DNA from: an uncultured Flavobacteriaceae bacterium
GTDB lineage: Bacteria > Bacteroidota > Bacteroidia > Flavobacteriales > Flavobacteriaceae
Reading direction: 5' to 3'
DNA: 64,000 nucleotides
NCBI GenBank assembly: GCA_947494715.1
Contig: CANLWG010000024.1
Location: forward strand, 1 to 64,000
Shown one piece after another: positions 52,766 through 62,726 of this stretch; the first letter of the stretch is position 1, and every line of letters begins with the position of its first letter. The notes beneath the pieces were generated by a model that saw only the letters and a program-made list of their open reading frames with translations, was not told the DNA's origin and made no database searches. The position numbers were made by a program, and so were the translations under genes.

Positions 52766-54118
52766 ATGTCCAAAGACATTCGGATTAAGAAAGGCTTGAA
52801 CATCAATCTTGTCGGTGCCGCAGAGCAAACTATTTCCAAAGCCGTTTTAAGCAATGTTTACGCAATAAACCTCGACGATTTTCACGGTATTACACCCAAA
52901 ATGTTGGTAAAGGAGAAAGCCGAAATAAAGGCAGGCGAAGCGCTCTTCTACAATAAAAATAGGGAGGATATGTTGTTTGTTTCCCCTGTGAGCGGTGAAC
53001 TCATTGAGATAGAACGAGGTGCCCGTAGACGTATTTTGACCTTGAAAATACTGGCGGATAAGTCGCAACAAAACTTAGGTCATAATGTCCTAGATGTTTC
53101 CAGTGCTTCTTCCCAAGAACTAAAGACATACCTCTTAAAGGGAGGATGCTGGCCTTTTATAAAGCAGCGGCCTTATGACATCATAGCCGACCCGGATACC
53201 ATTCCCAAGGCAATCTTCATTTCTGGCCATACCACGGCTCCATTGGCCGCAGACTATGATTTTGTGCTACAAGGAAAGGAAAATGAACTGCAGACTGCTA
53301 TAACTGCCTTGGGCAAAATGACCCCGGGCAAAATACACGTTTCGGTGGGTAAATCCTCCAGTTCACCTTTGGCAGGGCTCAACGGAATTGAATTGCATAA
53401 AGTTTCCGGTCCGCATCCGGCCGGGCTGGTCGGAACACAGATCAATAAAATCGACCCAATAAATAAAAGGGAAATCGTGTGGACAGTTACTCCCCAAGAC
53501 CTAATAATTATAGGTGAGTTGCTGTTGACGGGTATTTTTAATCCGGAACGTATCGTAGCCTTGGCAGGCTCATGTATTAAGACCCCAAAATATTATAAAA
53601 CTAAAATAGGTACGGAAATATCTACTTTTCTATATGCCAGCGGTGTAAATTCCGATGATTTTAGGGTCATTAATGGAGATGTGCTTACCGGTGCCAAAAG
53701 TAAACCGGATGGATATTTAGGTTTTTACAATACTACCGTAACCGCCATTCCTGAGGGTGATGACTATGAATTTTTTGGTTGGAACAAACCCATTTTTAAT
53801 AAAATATCGGCCACTAGGGCTTTGACATTCTCATGGATGCAGCCTAACAAAAAATATGACCTAAACACAAATACCAATGGTGAGCATAGGGCATTTGTCG
53901 TTACCGGTATGTATGAAAAGGTGTTTCCCATGGACATCTATCCACTTCAGTTATTGAAGGCCTGTATGGTAAAGGATTTGGACGAAATGGAGCAATTGGG
54001 ACTCTACGAAGTGGCACCGGAGGATTTTTCCTTGACCGAATTTGTCTGCATATCAAAACAGCCCCACCAACAGATTATTCGTGAAGGACTGGATCTATTA
54101 CATAAAGAAATTGGATAA
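52766..54118 (+). CDS. nqrA: Na+-translocating NADH:quinone reductase subunit A
   Basis: 450 aa, the family length. Starts MSKDIRIKKGLNINLVG, with VKEKAEIKAGEALFYNK, GGCWPFIKQRPYDIIADP and GPHPAGLVGTQINKIDPI, all typical. It is the peripheral subunit on the cytoplasmic face that binds near the quinone site. First gene of nqrABCDEF, which uses NADH oxidation to pump Na+. Confidence 0.97.
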   Translation: MSKDIRIKKGLNINLVGAAEQTISKAVLSNVYAINLDDFHGITPKMLVKEKAEIKAGEALFYNKNREDMLFVSPVSGELIEIERGARRRILTLKILADKSQQNLGHNVLDVSSASSQELKTYLLKGGCWPFIKQRPYDIIADPDTIPKAIFISGHTTAPLAADYDFVLQGKENELQTAITALGKMTPGKIHVSVGKSSSSPLAGLNGIELHKVSGPHPAGLVGTQINKIDPINKREIVWTVTPQDLIIIGELLLTGIFNPERIVALAGSCIKTPKYYKTKIGTEISTFLYASGVNSDDFRVINGDVLTGAKSKPDGYLGFYNTTVTAIPEGDDYEFFGWNKPIFNKISATRALTFSWMQPNKKYDLNTNTNGEHRAFVVTGMYEKVFPMDIYPLQLLKACMVKDLDEMEQLGLYEVAPEDFSLTEFVCISKQPHQQIIREGLDLLHKEIG

Positions 54119-54121
54119 AAT

Positions 54122-55411
54122 ATGAGTGATAAAAGACTGACCTTTAAGAAAAGACTACATATTTTAAAGCATAGGTTCAGGGGCAAGAAAATGGCACCGG
54201 CCTTCAATGCGTTCCATACTTTTTTGTTCTCACCCGATGAAACAACACATTCCGGATCTCATATCCGAGGTGCCGATGACCTAAAGCGTACCATGAATAC
54301 GGTTATCATGGCCTTGGTTCCCGTATTACTTTTCTCCATGTTCAATACGGGTTATCAACACTATGCGGCTATCGATGCCGCTAACGGAGTTGCAAGGGAA
54401 TTATCCCTTTGGGGTAATTTTTTCACTTGGGAAAACCTCTGGATAGGAATAACCCAAGTGTTGCCTTTGGTCATAGTTTCTTACGGGGTGGGCCTACTCA
54501 TTGAGTTCATATTTGCAGTTATAAAAGGGCACGAAGTAGAAGAAGGTTATTTGGTAACGGGAATGTTGGTTCCTTTGATCGTTCCTGTGGATACACCCTT
54601 GTGGATGTTGTCCGTTGCCGTTGCTTTTGGAGTTATTATCGGGAAAGAGGTTTTTGGCGGTACAGGGATGAATATTCTCAATCCCGCCTTGACCATTAGA
54701 GCTTTTTTGTTTTTTGCCTATCCTACCTGGATGAGCGGTGACAAGGTCTGGGTACATGAAGCAGTGGAGCTAGCGGGCGGACCTGATGCTATTTCAGGCG
54801 AGACTGTTCTTGGCTATCTGGCACAGAACAGGGGGGCCGAAATGTCTACCGCTTATGATACATGGGATATGTTTTGGGGATTTATACCTGGTTCCGTGGG
54901 CGAAACCTCTGCCTTTTTGATATTACTGGGAGGTTTGTTCCTTATTTTCAGTAAGATAGCAAGCTGGCGTATAATGGTCAGCGCCGTTATCGGATCCTTG
55001 GTCATGGGATTGATCTTTAATGGAGTTGTAGATGCCGGATGGATTACGGAGACCAGTAATTTTTATGGACTGATGAGTTTCGAGTTCTGGAAACATTTAA
55101 TAGTAGGCGGATTGGCTTTCGGTATTGTATATATGGCCACCGATCCCGTTACGGGATCACAGACCAACCGTGGGAAATGGATTTATGGGTTCCTAATAGG
55201 GTTCCTTTCCGTAATGATACGGGTGTTCAATCCTGCATATCCTGAAGGTGTTTTCCTAGCCATATTGTTGATGAACGTTTTCGCTCCTACCATAGATCAC
55301 TATGTAGTGCGAGGCAATGTAGCACGGCGAATGAAACGGTTGAAGAACGCTACTATTTTTCCAAAGGATTTAGATAGTAAAGAAGAGGAATTAAAAGTTG
55401 AAACAGCATAG
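54122..55411 (+). CDS. nqrB: Na+-NQR subunit B
   Basis: 429 aa, a polytopic membrane protein. FMN is attached through a Thr in a GAT-type motif; the segment DAISGET puts that Thr at residue 228, with Glu where Ala is usual. VVRGNVARRMKRLK is near the C-terminus. It forms part of the Na+ and electron path. Three bases after nqrA. Confidence 0.96.
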   Translation: MSDKRLTFKKRLHILKHRFRGKKMAPAFNAFHTFLFSPDETTHSGSHIRGADDLKRTMNTVIMALVPVLLFSMFNTGYQHYAAIDAANGVARELSLWGNFFTWENLWIGITQVLPLVIVSYGVGLLIEFIFAVIKGHEVEEGYLVTGMLVPLIVPVDTPLWMLSVAVAFGVIIGKEVFGGTGMNILNPALTIRAFLFFAYPTWMSGDKVWVHEAVELAGGPDAISGETVLGYLAQNRGAEMSTAYDTWDMFWGFIPGSVGETSAFLILLGGLFLIFSKIASWRIMVSAVIGSLVMGLIFNGVVDAGWITETSNFYGLMSFEFWKHLIVGGLAFGIVYMATDPVTGSQTNRGKWIYGFLIGFLSVMIRVFNPAYPEGVFLAILLMNVFAPTIDHYVVRGNVARRMKRLKNATIFPKDLDSKEEELKVETA

Positions 55412-55413
55412 TT

Positions 55414-56163
55414 ATGGCCATTAATACTGAGAAAAATACATATACCGTAATTTTTGCCTGCATCATGGTAGTGGTAGTCGGTTCTATCCTTGCTTTTTTG
55501 GCATCTTCGCTGAGCGATAAAATAAAGGAGAACGAACGTTTTGAAAAACAGCAGAATATCCTTTACGCTATGGGTATAAATGAAAACGAGGATGAGGGAA
55601 GTGTGAATTTTATACCTACCGATAGGGTGGAGGGTGAGTTTTCCAATTACATCAAGGAACAATTGGTCATCGAAGGTGATCAAATTACCCAGGATGATGA
55701 AGCCTACCTTATCGACATGAAAAAGCAACTTGCCGAAATGAAGAATGGGACAACGCCAAGATTGCCCATGTTGATAGGTGAGAAGGACGAAAAAAAATTC
55801 TTTATCATTCCGTTATATGGCAAGGGCCTTTGGGGCCCAATTTGGGGCTTTGCCGCCTTGGATGATCAAATGGTAGTGCAAGGGGTTTATTTTGATCATC
55901 AGTCTGAAACCCCTGGTCTTGGCGCTAACATTAAACAACGGTATTTCATGGACGACTTCACTGGAGAATCCATTTTGGATGGTACCCAATATGCAGGTAT
56001 TGCCGTTGCCAAAGGAAACAATGATCCGTTGAATAATACGAAGGACGATAATGAGGTAGATGCTTTGGCCGGCGCCACTATTACAGGTAATGGAGTCTCT
56101 GTCATGATCAGCCAAAGCGTTAACCTGTATAAGGATTATCTAGAAACCATTAGAGCAAAATAA
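55414..56163 (+). CDS. nqrC: Na+-NQR subunit C
   Basis: 249 aa. One N-terminal membrane helix (about 10-32) and a periplasmic FMN-binding domain; the FMN-linked Thr is T222 in ALAGATITG. The motif GKGLWGPIWGFAAL and SETPGLGA are family hallmarks. Requires ApbE (gene at 59329) for flavinylation. Confidence 0.96.
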   Translation: MAINTEKNTYTVIFACIMVVVVGSILAFLASSLSDKIKENERFEKQQNILYAMGINENEDEGSVNFIPTDRVEGEFSNYIKEQLVIEGDQITQDDEAYLIDMKKQLAEMKNGTTPRLPMLIGEKDEKKFFIIPLYGKGLWGPIWGFAALDDQMVVQGVYFDHQSETPGLGANIKQRYFMDDFTGESILDGTQYAGIAVAKGNNDPLNNTKDDNEVDALAGATITGNGVSVMISQSVNLYKDYLETIRAK

Positions 56164-56165
56164 CT

Positions 56166-56813
56166 ATGGCTTTACTTACCAAAAAAGATGCAAGTCTCAT
56201 ATTAGATCCCCTGGCGGACAATAATCCAATTACCATTCAGGTGTTGGGTATTTGTTCGGCATTGGCAATTACAGCAGAATTAAAGGCATCCGTGGTCATG
56301 GCCATATCCGTAATATTCGTATTGGGGGTAGGTAATGTGGTCATTTCGTTGATGCGGAACATTATTCCTTCAAAAATTCGGATTATAGTGCAGTTGATCG
56401 TAGTCGCCACATTGGTGATTATTGTAGACCAAGTGCTCAAGGCCTTTGCCTATGAGCTAAGCAAAACCCTTTCCGTTTTCGTAGGGTTGATAATTACCAA
56501 TTGTATTATTATGGGTCGTTTTGAGGCGTTTGCACTTGGTAACGGACCCTGGAAATCATTTTTAGATGGTATCGGTAATGCCTTGGGCTATGGTGTAATT
56601 CTAATCATCGTCGGGTTTTTTAGGGAGTTATTGGGTTCTGGTACATTATTCGGGTACAAGGTACTTGGAGACCCTGTTAAAATGACCGGACTTTATTCCA
56701 CAGGATATGAGAATAATGGGTTTATGATAATTCCACCAGCCGCATTAATTGTGGTGGGTATCATTATTTGGGTACAGCGATCGCGTAATACGGCCCTGAT
56801 AGAAGATAATTAG
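56166..56813 (+). CDS. nqrD: Na+-NQR subunit D
   Basis: 215 aa with six membrane segments. ADNNPITIQVLGICSALAIT at the start and ITNCIIMGRFEAFALGNGPWKS are characteristic. Together with NqrE it forms the membrane core that carries an iron-sulfur centre between the two halves. Confidence 0.96.
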   Translation: MALLTKKDASLILDPLADNNPITIQVLGICSALAITAELKASVVMAISVIFVLGVGNVVISLMRNIIPSKIRIIVQLIVVATLVIIVDQVLKAFAYELSKTLSVFVGLIITNCIIMGRFEAFALGNGPWKSFLDGIGNALGYGVILIIVGFFRELLGSGTLFGYKVLGDPVKMTGLYSTGYENNGFMIIPPAALIVVGIIIWVQRSRNTALIEDN

Positions 56814-56836
56814 AAGAATAGTTAAAAAAGGAAATT

Positions 56837-57583
56837 ATGTTGGAGCATATTGAGCTGTTTTTTAAATCAATTTTCATAGATAACATGGTTTTTGCCGTGT
56901 TCTTGGGAATGTGTTCGTATTTAGCGGTTTCCAAAAAAGTTGCCACAGCGGTAGGTTTGGGGGCTGCGGTCATTTTTGTTTTGGCCGTAACCGTTCCATT
57001 GAACTGGCTTTTGGATCAGTATTTATTAAGGGATGGGGCCTTGGCCTGGTTGGGCCCGGAATATGCGGATTATAATTTGAGTTTCCTATCCTTTATCCTG
57101 TTCATTGCCACCATTGCCACCATGGTACAATTGGTGGAAATAGTGGTCGAAAAATTTTCTCCGGCATTGTATAATTCCTTGGGTATATTTTTGCCCCTTA
57201 TTGCGGTTAATTGTGCCATTTTGGGAGGATCCTTATTTATGCAATCTCGGGAAATCGCAACTTTGGGATTGGCGGTGAACTATGGTATAAGTTCGGGCAT
57301 TGGTTGGTTCTTGGCTATTTTGGCCATTGCCGCCATACGGGAGAAGATTCGATATTCCAACGTTCCTCCCCCGTTGCGTGGATTGGGCATTACGTTTATA
57401 ATCACTGGATTGATGGGTATTGGTTTCCAGAGTTTTGGAGGTATGTTGACAGGAGGTGACGAGGCCGCCGCTCCGGTAGAAGAGACCACAGCGCAAAAAA
57501 TTGAAAAAGAAGAAAAAGAAACTAAAAAGGAAATCGATGATAAAGAAGTTTCCTATAACGATGCCGTAAAAGAATACAAATGA
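56837..57583 (+). CDS. nqrE: Na+-NQR subunit E
   Basis: 248 aa, about 45 longer than the common ~200-aa form. Residues 1-205 form the six-helix membrane protein (DNMVFAVFLGMCSYLAVSKK, AVNCAILGGSLFMQ). Residues ~208-248 are a charged Glu/Lys-rich tail that is outside the conserved fold. The last four bases overlap nqrF. Confidence 0.95.
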   Translation: MLEHIELFFKSIFIDNMVFAVFLGMCSYLAVSKKVATAVGLGAAVIFVLAVTVPLNWLLDQYLLRDGALAWLGPEYADYNLSFLSFILFIATIATMVQLVEIVVEKFSPALYNSLGIFLPLIAVNCAILGGSLFMQSREIATLGLAVNYGISSGIGWFLAILAIAAIREKIRYSNVPPPLRGLGITFIITGLMGIGFQSFGGMLTGGDEAAAPVEETTAQKIEKEEKETKKEIDDKEVSYNDAVKEYK

Positions 57584-58887
57584 TTTTAGCTACAAGTATA
57601 GGAGGCACCATATTAATTACCGTAGTTGCATTTTTAATCCTGTTGCTTTTATTGGTGGCCTTGCTATTGTTCACCAAGGAAAAGTTATCTCCCTCCGGTC
57701 CGGTGACCATTACCATAAATGGTGAAAAGCAAATAGAAGTGGCCTCTGGCAGTTCTTTGTTGTCCACATTGGGTAACCAAAAAGTGTTTCTTCCATCTGC
57801 CTGTGGAGGTGGTGGAACCTGTATTCAATGTGAGTGCCATGTGCTTTCGGGGGGTGGCGAGGCCTTGCCTACGGAAACTCCACATTTTTCCAAACGGGAA
57901 TTGAACGAGGGAGCTCGCTTGGCCTGTCAGGTGAAGGTAAAGCAGGATATGGAAATCACGATTCCTGAAGAGGTCTTCGGTATCAAAAAATGGGATGCAA
58001 CAGTAGTTCGTAATTACAATGTTGCGTCGTTTATCAAGGAGTTCGTTGTGGAAATCCCTGAGGATATGAACTATAAAGCCGGAGGGTATATACAAATAGA
58101 GATTCCACCGTGCGAAATCAAATATGCCGATATAGACATTACCGCTCACCCAGAAGAACATGAAACACCGGATAAATTTCAAGCTGAATGGGACAAGTTT
58201 AATCTATGGCCTTTGGCAATGAAAAATACCGAAACAGTGGAAAGAGCTTATTCTATGGCTTCGTATCCTGCGGAAGGTAGGGAAATCATGTTGAACGTAC
58301 GTATTGCGACCCCACCATGGGATCGTTCCAAAAATGGCTGGATGGATGTAAATCCTGGTATTGCTTCTTCATACATTTTCGCACAGAAACCGGGCGATAA
58401 GGTTGTTATTTCAGGGCCTTATGGAGAGTTCTTTATCAATGAATCGGAATCTGAAATGCTATATGTAGGTGGAGGGGCCGGAATGGCACCCATGCGTTCC
58501 CATCTATACCACCTCTTTAAAACATTAAAGACCAACCGTAAAGTGACCTATTGGTATGGTGGCCGATCCAAACGTGAATTGTTTTATTTAGATCACTTTA
58601 AACAATTGGAGGAAGAATTCCATAACTTCAAATTTTATATGGCGCTTTCGGAACCTTTGGAAGAGGATAATTGGAAGGTAAAGGAAAATTTGGATGCCCC
58701 AGGAGATGGTTTTGTAGGCTTTATCCATAATTGTGTCATTGATAATTATTTAAGCCAGCACGATTCTCCAGAGGATATTGAGCTTTATTTCTGTGGGCCA
58801 CCGTTAATGAACAAGGCCGTGCAGAAAATGGGCGAGGATTTTGGTATTCCCGATGAGCATATTCGCTTTGACGACTTTGGAGGATAA
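57580..58887 (+). CDS. nqrF: Na+-NQR subunit F
   Basis: 435 aa. One N-terminal helix (about 5-27), a plant-type 2Fe-2S domain with SACGGGGTCIQCECHV and a distal Cys in LACQVKV, then the FAD domain (RAYSMASYP) and NADH domain (YVGGGAGMAPMRS; FCGPPLMNKAV). It takes electrons from NADH into the complex. Confidence 0.97.
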   Translation: MILATSIGGTILITVVAFLILLLLLVALLLFTKEKLSPSGPVTITINGEKQIEVASGSSLLSTLGNQKVFLPSACGGGGTCIQCECHVLSGGGEALPTETPHFSKRELNEGARLACQVKVKQDMEITIPEEVFGIKKWDATVVRNYNVASFIKEFVVEIPEDMNYKAGGYIQIEIPPCEIKYADIDITAHPEEHETPDKFQAEWDKFNLWPLAMKNTETVERAYSMASYPAEGREIMLNVRIATPPWDRSKNGWMDVNPGIASSYIFAQKPGDKVVISGPYGEFFINESESEMLYVGGGAGMAPMRSHLYHLFKTLKTNRKVTYWYGGRSKRELFYLDHFKQLEEEFHNFKFYMALSEPLEEDNWKVKENLDAPGDGFVGFIHNCVIDNYLSQHDSPEDIELYFCGPPLMNKAVQKMGEDFGIPDEHIRFDDFGG

Positions 58888-58915
58888 CCGATATACTAAA
58901 TGAATTAATTTGTAG

Positions 58916-58950
58916 CCTGATCGATTCCTTGGACCGGTCAGGTTTTTTTT
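58916..58950 (+). terminator. Terminator after nqrF
   Basis: A hairpin from CCTGATCGATTCC to GGACCGGTCAGG (one mismatch, some wobble) is followed by eight T residues. The following genes would thus need some read-through or their own promoter. Confidence 0.7.
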
Positions 58951-58967
58951 GATATATTTTTTGAGAC

Positions 58968-59336
58968 ATGGGCAAACCATTGACCGAACAGGAACTTCAC
59001 AACCTTGCCATGAATATTGTGGGCAGGCAGCTAGAATCTGATGGTTATGAATTCATGGGAGTCAATAGTAAACCCAAGAAAAACCCCCAATTTGTTTGTC
59101 TTAAGGAGAAAAAATTACACTTTGTCGTCGTCCGAAATGTGGATTACCCCAATGACCCCAATGACTATGACTTGAAGTTAATGCATAAGGTAAGAACACA
59201 TGCGGAGAAGTTTGAGGCACGTACCTATTATGCCGGCGTGGGGCTTTCCAATGCAAGCGATCAAAAATTACCGGTATTTTTAAATGAAGCCTATATAGTG
59301 GATTATGACGGACTTATTGAAATTTATGATGAATAG
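58968..59336 (+). CDS. Small conserved protein linked to the nqr locus
   Basis: 122 aa, soluble, with no Cys. Segments HFVVVRNVDYPNDPNDYDLKLM and HAEKFEARTYYAGVGLSNA are conserved-looking. Flavobacterial homologues are often mis-annotated as NqrF, but no flavin or iron-sulfur motif is present. Its end overlaps the start of apbE, which suggests a role tied to the complex. Confidence 0.7.
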   Translation: MGKPLTEQELHNLAMNIVGRQLESDGYEFMGVNSKPKKNPQFVCLKEKKLHFVVVRNVDYPNDPNDYDLKLMHKVRTHAEKFEARTYYAGVGLSNASDQKLPVFLNEAYIVDYDGLIEIYDE

Positions 59337-60348
59337 GATTGGATTACTCTTTGCATCTGCCGTTTTTATAGTTTCTTGCTCACCGGACTACTCCAAATTG
59401 GTGGAGAACAGAAATGCCGGGGGTGCTTTGGGTACTTCATACGGCATCATTTATTTGTCTGTCGAAAAACAGGATTTCCAAAAAGAAATCGACTCTGTAT
59501 TCGGAGCCGTCAACAAATCCCTATCCACTTATCTCCCAGATTCGGATATATCCAAGATCAATCAAGGAGATACTACCATATTGGTGGATAAAATGTTCAG
59601 GGAAGTATTTGAACTTTCCAAAGAGGTAAACCATAGCACGGATGGCTATTTTGATCCGACTGTTGGAGTTTTGGTCAACGCATGGGGGTTTGGTCCAAGT
59701 CCAGCAATCGTAATGGATAGTACGGCGGTGGACAGTCTTCTGGCCTTCGTAGGATTTGAAAAGGTAGATTTGACCAAATCCAATCGAATCAAAAAGGCAA
59801 ATCCCAATATTTACATAGATTTCAATGCCATAGCCAAAGGATATGCAATTGATCGATTGGCCGCTTTTTTGGATGAAAAGGAAATTTCCAATTATCTCAT
59901 TGAGGTGGGTGGGGAACTTGTGGGCAAAGGTGAAAACCGGATAAAGGGAAAACCATGGGTCGTTGGTATCGATGATCCGCAAATTGAAGAAGGAAGGCGT
60001 CTTAAAATTCTGATACAATTAAAGGATAGGGCATTGGCTTCCTCAGGAAACTACAGAAAGTTTCGAATAGATTCCATTACAGGGAAAAAATATGTACACA
60101 CAGTAGATCCAAAATCCGGATTCACTAAGAACGGGAGCACTTTGGGAACCACGGTTTTGGCAAGTACCTGTGGTGAAGCGGATGCTTATGCTACTGCTTT
60201 TATGGCCATGGACCTTGCGGATGCCCGTAATATTTTGACCAGGCAGCGAGAACTCGATGGCTATATTGTTTATCTGGATGAACAAGGGGAGGCCCAAGAA
60301 TTTATGACGGAGGGTTTTGAAGCCTTGGTAGTAAACCTCACTGATTAA
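59329..60348 (+). CDS. apbE: FAD:protein FMN transferase (ApbE) lipoprotein
   Basis: About 339 aa from the ATG at 59329 (59326 is also possible). The lipobox Cys is at about residue 15 (AVFIVSCSPD). ApbE motifs follow: GTSYGIIYLS, DFNAIAKGYAIDRLAA, GGELVGKG and ASTCGEADAYATAFMAMD. It attaches FMN from FAD to Thr in NqrB and NqrC. Positioned after the nqr genes and translationally coupled to the small gene before it. Confidence 0.95.
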   Translation: MNRIGLLFASAVFIVSCSPDYSKLVENRNAGGALGTSYGIIYLSVEKQDFQKEIDSVFGAVNKSLSTYLPDSDISKINQGDTTILVDKMFREVFELSKEVNHSTDGYFDPTVGVLVNAWGFGPSPAIVMDSTAVDSLLAFVGFEKVDLTKSNRIKKANPNIYIDFNAIAKGYAIDRLAAFLDEKEISNYLIEVGGELVGKGENRIKGKPWVVGIDDPQIEEGRRLKILIQLKDRALASSGNYRKFRIDSITGKKYVHTVDPKSGFTKNGSTLGTTVLASTCGEADAYATAFMAMDLADARNILTRQRELDGYIVYLDEQGEAQEFMTEGFEALVVNLTD

Positions 60349-60436
60349 AGTGTGAAAAACCATTGGTGTTTTCAATAATCTAGAAGCCCCTTTGTATATT
60401 TAGCCTTCATCAATCTATTTGCTTTGGCTATTTAGC

Positions 60437-61510
60437 ATGTTTTCCTTTACCAACGTAATTCATATTATCATCATTTTTCAAGGGACCTTACTTGCCATTT
60501 ATATTTTGGTCTCAAATAACAAAAATAGCAAGGGAGACCTTCTTTTGGCTACAATAATAGGGGCCCTTACCGTACAGATTTTGGGACTTTTCTTCGTGAA
60601 TAGGGGTGTCGCTAGCGATTTCTTTCAAAGTGTTAATTGTGCATATGGCTTTTTGTACGGGCCGTTACTGTTTTTTTATATCAGGAGCATAACCCAAAAA
60701 CAGTTTGTTTTTTCAAAGATGAACTTCCTTCATTTTTTTCCTTTCCTGGTCATTTGTTTTGGTATTTGGTTTACAAATGGGAAGATATGTAGTCCAGAAA
60801 CCTATATCGGATATGTGGTCCATATTCTTTTTTACATCTTTTTATGTTTTATTCAGGTAAAAAGATATAAGCAGGTAATGAAGGCCAACTATTCACAATT
60901 GGAGTGGTTGAACGTAGGATGGCTGCATGGGGTCTTTGTTGTATTTTGCCTGATTGTTCTTACGGATATTGCACAATTTATTGCGTTCTTTTTGGGCTTG
61001 AACACGTATTTTTTGGAGAATACAGTGTTTCTCTTGATACTTGTGACCATTAATTTCCTCTATTTCTATGGATTTACCTCCTCTAGAAAACCTTTTGGCT
61101 ACAGCAAGGAAGATTTGTTGTTTACTGCGGCCTTAATATCCCGTAAACGAATCAATACTACGCTTGAAGAAAATAAAAAACTTATAGCGAAGCTGGAAGA
61201 TTACATGCTTACCAATGAATCCTTCAAAAACTATGACCTAACAATTGCCTCGTTAGCTGAAGAGATTGATATACCCAAAAGAAAACTTTCCGAATTGATA
61301 AATGACCATTATGATCAAAATTTTGTGGACTTTATCAATACTTACCGAATCAATAGCGCCAAGGAGAGGTTTATGAATCCTAAAAGCCATACCGAAACTA
61401 TATTGGAAGTATTGTATGAGGTGGGATTCAATTCAAAATCATCTTTTAACACTGCTTTTAAGAAAAAGACTGGAATTACACCTTCGGAGTTTAAATCTAA
61501 GTTCAAATAA
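60437..61510 (+). CDS. Membrane-bound AraC-type regulator
   Basis: About 357 aa from the ATG at 60437; an upstream TTG would add six residues. The N-terminal ~215 residues contain about seven membrane segments, and the C-terminus (about 240-355) is an AraC HTH pair (LTIASLAEEIDIPKRKLSELINDHY, ETILEVLYEVGFNSKSSFNTAFKKKTGITPSEF). This 7TM-AraC type is frequent in Bacteroidota. The signal is unknown; it may act on the adjacent TlpA-like gene. Confidence 0.88.
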   Translation: MFSFTNVIHIIIIFQGTLLAIYILVSNNKNSKGDLLLATIIGALTVQILGLFFVNRGVASDFFQSVNCAYGFLYGPLLFFYIRSITQKQFVFSKMNFLHFFPFLVICFGIWFTNGKICSPETYIGYVVHILFYIFLCFIQVKRYKQVMKANYSQLEWLNVGWLHGVFVVFCLIVLTDIAQFIAFFLGLNTYFLENTVFLLILVTINFLYFYGFTSSRKPFGYSKEDLLFTAALISRKRINTTLEENKKLIAKLEDYMLTNESFKNYDLTIASLAEEIDIPKRKLSELINDHYDQNFVDFINTYRINSAKERFMNPKSHTETILEVLYEVGFNSKSSFNTAFKKKTGITPSEFKSKFK

Positions 61511-61608
61511 CATTTCTATTATCTTTTAAAAGAGTTCGGATTCGCGTTTTCAGACGACTAGCGTTTGCCATCAACATATTTTTGGGGCAAACTTTAAATA
61601 CATCAATT

Positions 61609-62691
61609 ATGAAGACGATCAAGATTTTAGTACTGATATGCATTTTTAACAATGGTTGTAGATCCCAACAAGGCTCGGAAATTACATTTTCCTTTGAAGT
61701 AAAATCGGAAGAAATCACTTCAGTTGCCATTTCCAAGTACAATTATGATTTGGAGAAAATGGTTGAATGGAAATCCCTGGATAATCTAGTTCCCCAAAAA
61801 ACCTATCAAACAACAGATAAATTTTTAGAACCGTCCATCTATGCTGTAAAACTGAATACGGGAAAAAGGATAAGAATAGCAGTTGAGCAAAGCGGTGTGG
61901 TCAATATTAAAATGGAGGATGAGATAAAACTAGAATCAAAGATTGCCTCTAATCTGGATTTCGACAAGAGCATTGAAAATCTTAACAATCAATTTTTTGC
62001 AGGGATGATTCTGGATTTTGATAAGGCCATGAAAGAAAACAATCAGCAAAGGATAGCAGAGCTTGAAAAAGAGAAAGACAAAGTTTTATTACAGTTTGTA
62101 AATTCCATGGAGAATCTGGTGAGGAAAATGGGGCCATCAGCCAAAGCTTACGATGCCCTGGCCTATTTTGATCTTAATAAAAACAGCGACTTTTTTGAAG
62201 AGATGATGACAAGATTTGAAGCGGAATATCCATCAAGTGGAATGAGCAAGTCATTAAAGGCTCGGATAGACAAAGCAGCTCAACTTGCGATAGGTAGCAA
62301 AATGACAAATTTTAAGGCTGCAAACAAAGAGGGAGTTTTGGTAAATCTTTCTGATTATAGAGGTGGTTATGTACTTGTGGATTTTTGGGCATCGTGGTGC
62401 AGACCTTGTAGGGTGGAAAACCCAAAACTACTTGGGCTTTACAAAAATTTTGAGGGAGTAAAATTTGAAATCATTGGAATCAGCATAGATTCAGACAGGG
62501 ACGTATGGGAAAAAGCTATCCAGAAAGACGGAATTGTTTGGAATCAAATCTTAGACAAAGATCAAATCATTTATAAGCAGTATTTGTTATCATCGCTTCC
62601 GGCGAATTTTTTGTTAGATCAAGAGGGTAGGATTATTGCAAAAAATATCACCGCTGAAGAATTGAAAACCAAGCTTGAAACCCTTGAATAA
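61609..62691 (+). CDS. TlpA-like thioredoxin-fold lipoprotein
   Basis: About 360 aa from the ATG at 61609. Lipobox Cys (FNNGCRSQ) is at about residue 17. The N-terminal half is a DUF4369-like or helical domain, and the C-terminal 130 residues a thioredoxin domain with active site W-C-R-P-C (about 263-267) and a cis-Pro loop (SSLPANFLLD). Probably reduces disulfides in the periplasm. Confidence 0.87.
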   Translation: MKTIKILVLICIFNNGCRSQQGSEITFSFEVKSEEITSVAISKYNYDLEKMVEWKSLDNLVPQKTYQTTDKFLEPSIYAVKLNTGKRIRIAVEQSGVVNIKMEDEIKLESKIASNLDFDKSIENLNNQFFAGMILDFDKAMKENNQQRIAELEKEKDKVLLQFVNSMENLVRKMGPSAKAYDALAYFDLNKNSDFFEEMMTRFEAEYPSSGMSKSLKARIDKAAQLAIGSKMTNFKAANKEGVLVNLSDYRGGYVLVDFWASWCRPCRVENPKLLGLYKNFEGVKFEIIGISIDSDRDVWEKAIQKDGIVWNQILDKDQIIYKQYLLSSLPANFLLDQEGRIIAKNITAEELKTKLETLE

Positions 62692-62726
62692 GGTTATGTC
62701 CAAAAAAGATTCCGGTCGTGGGGTAA

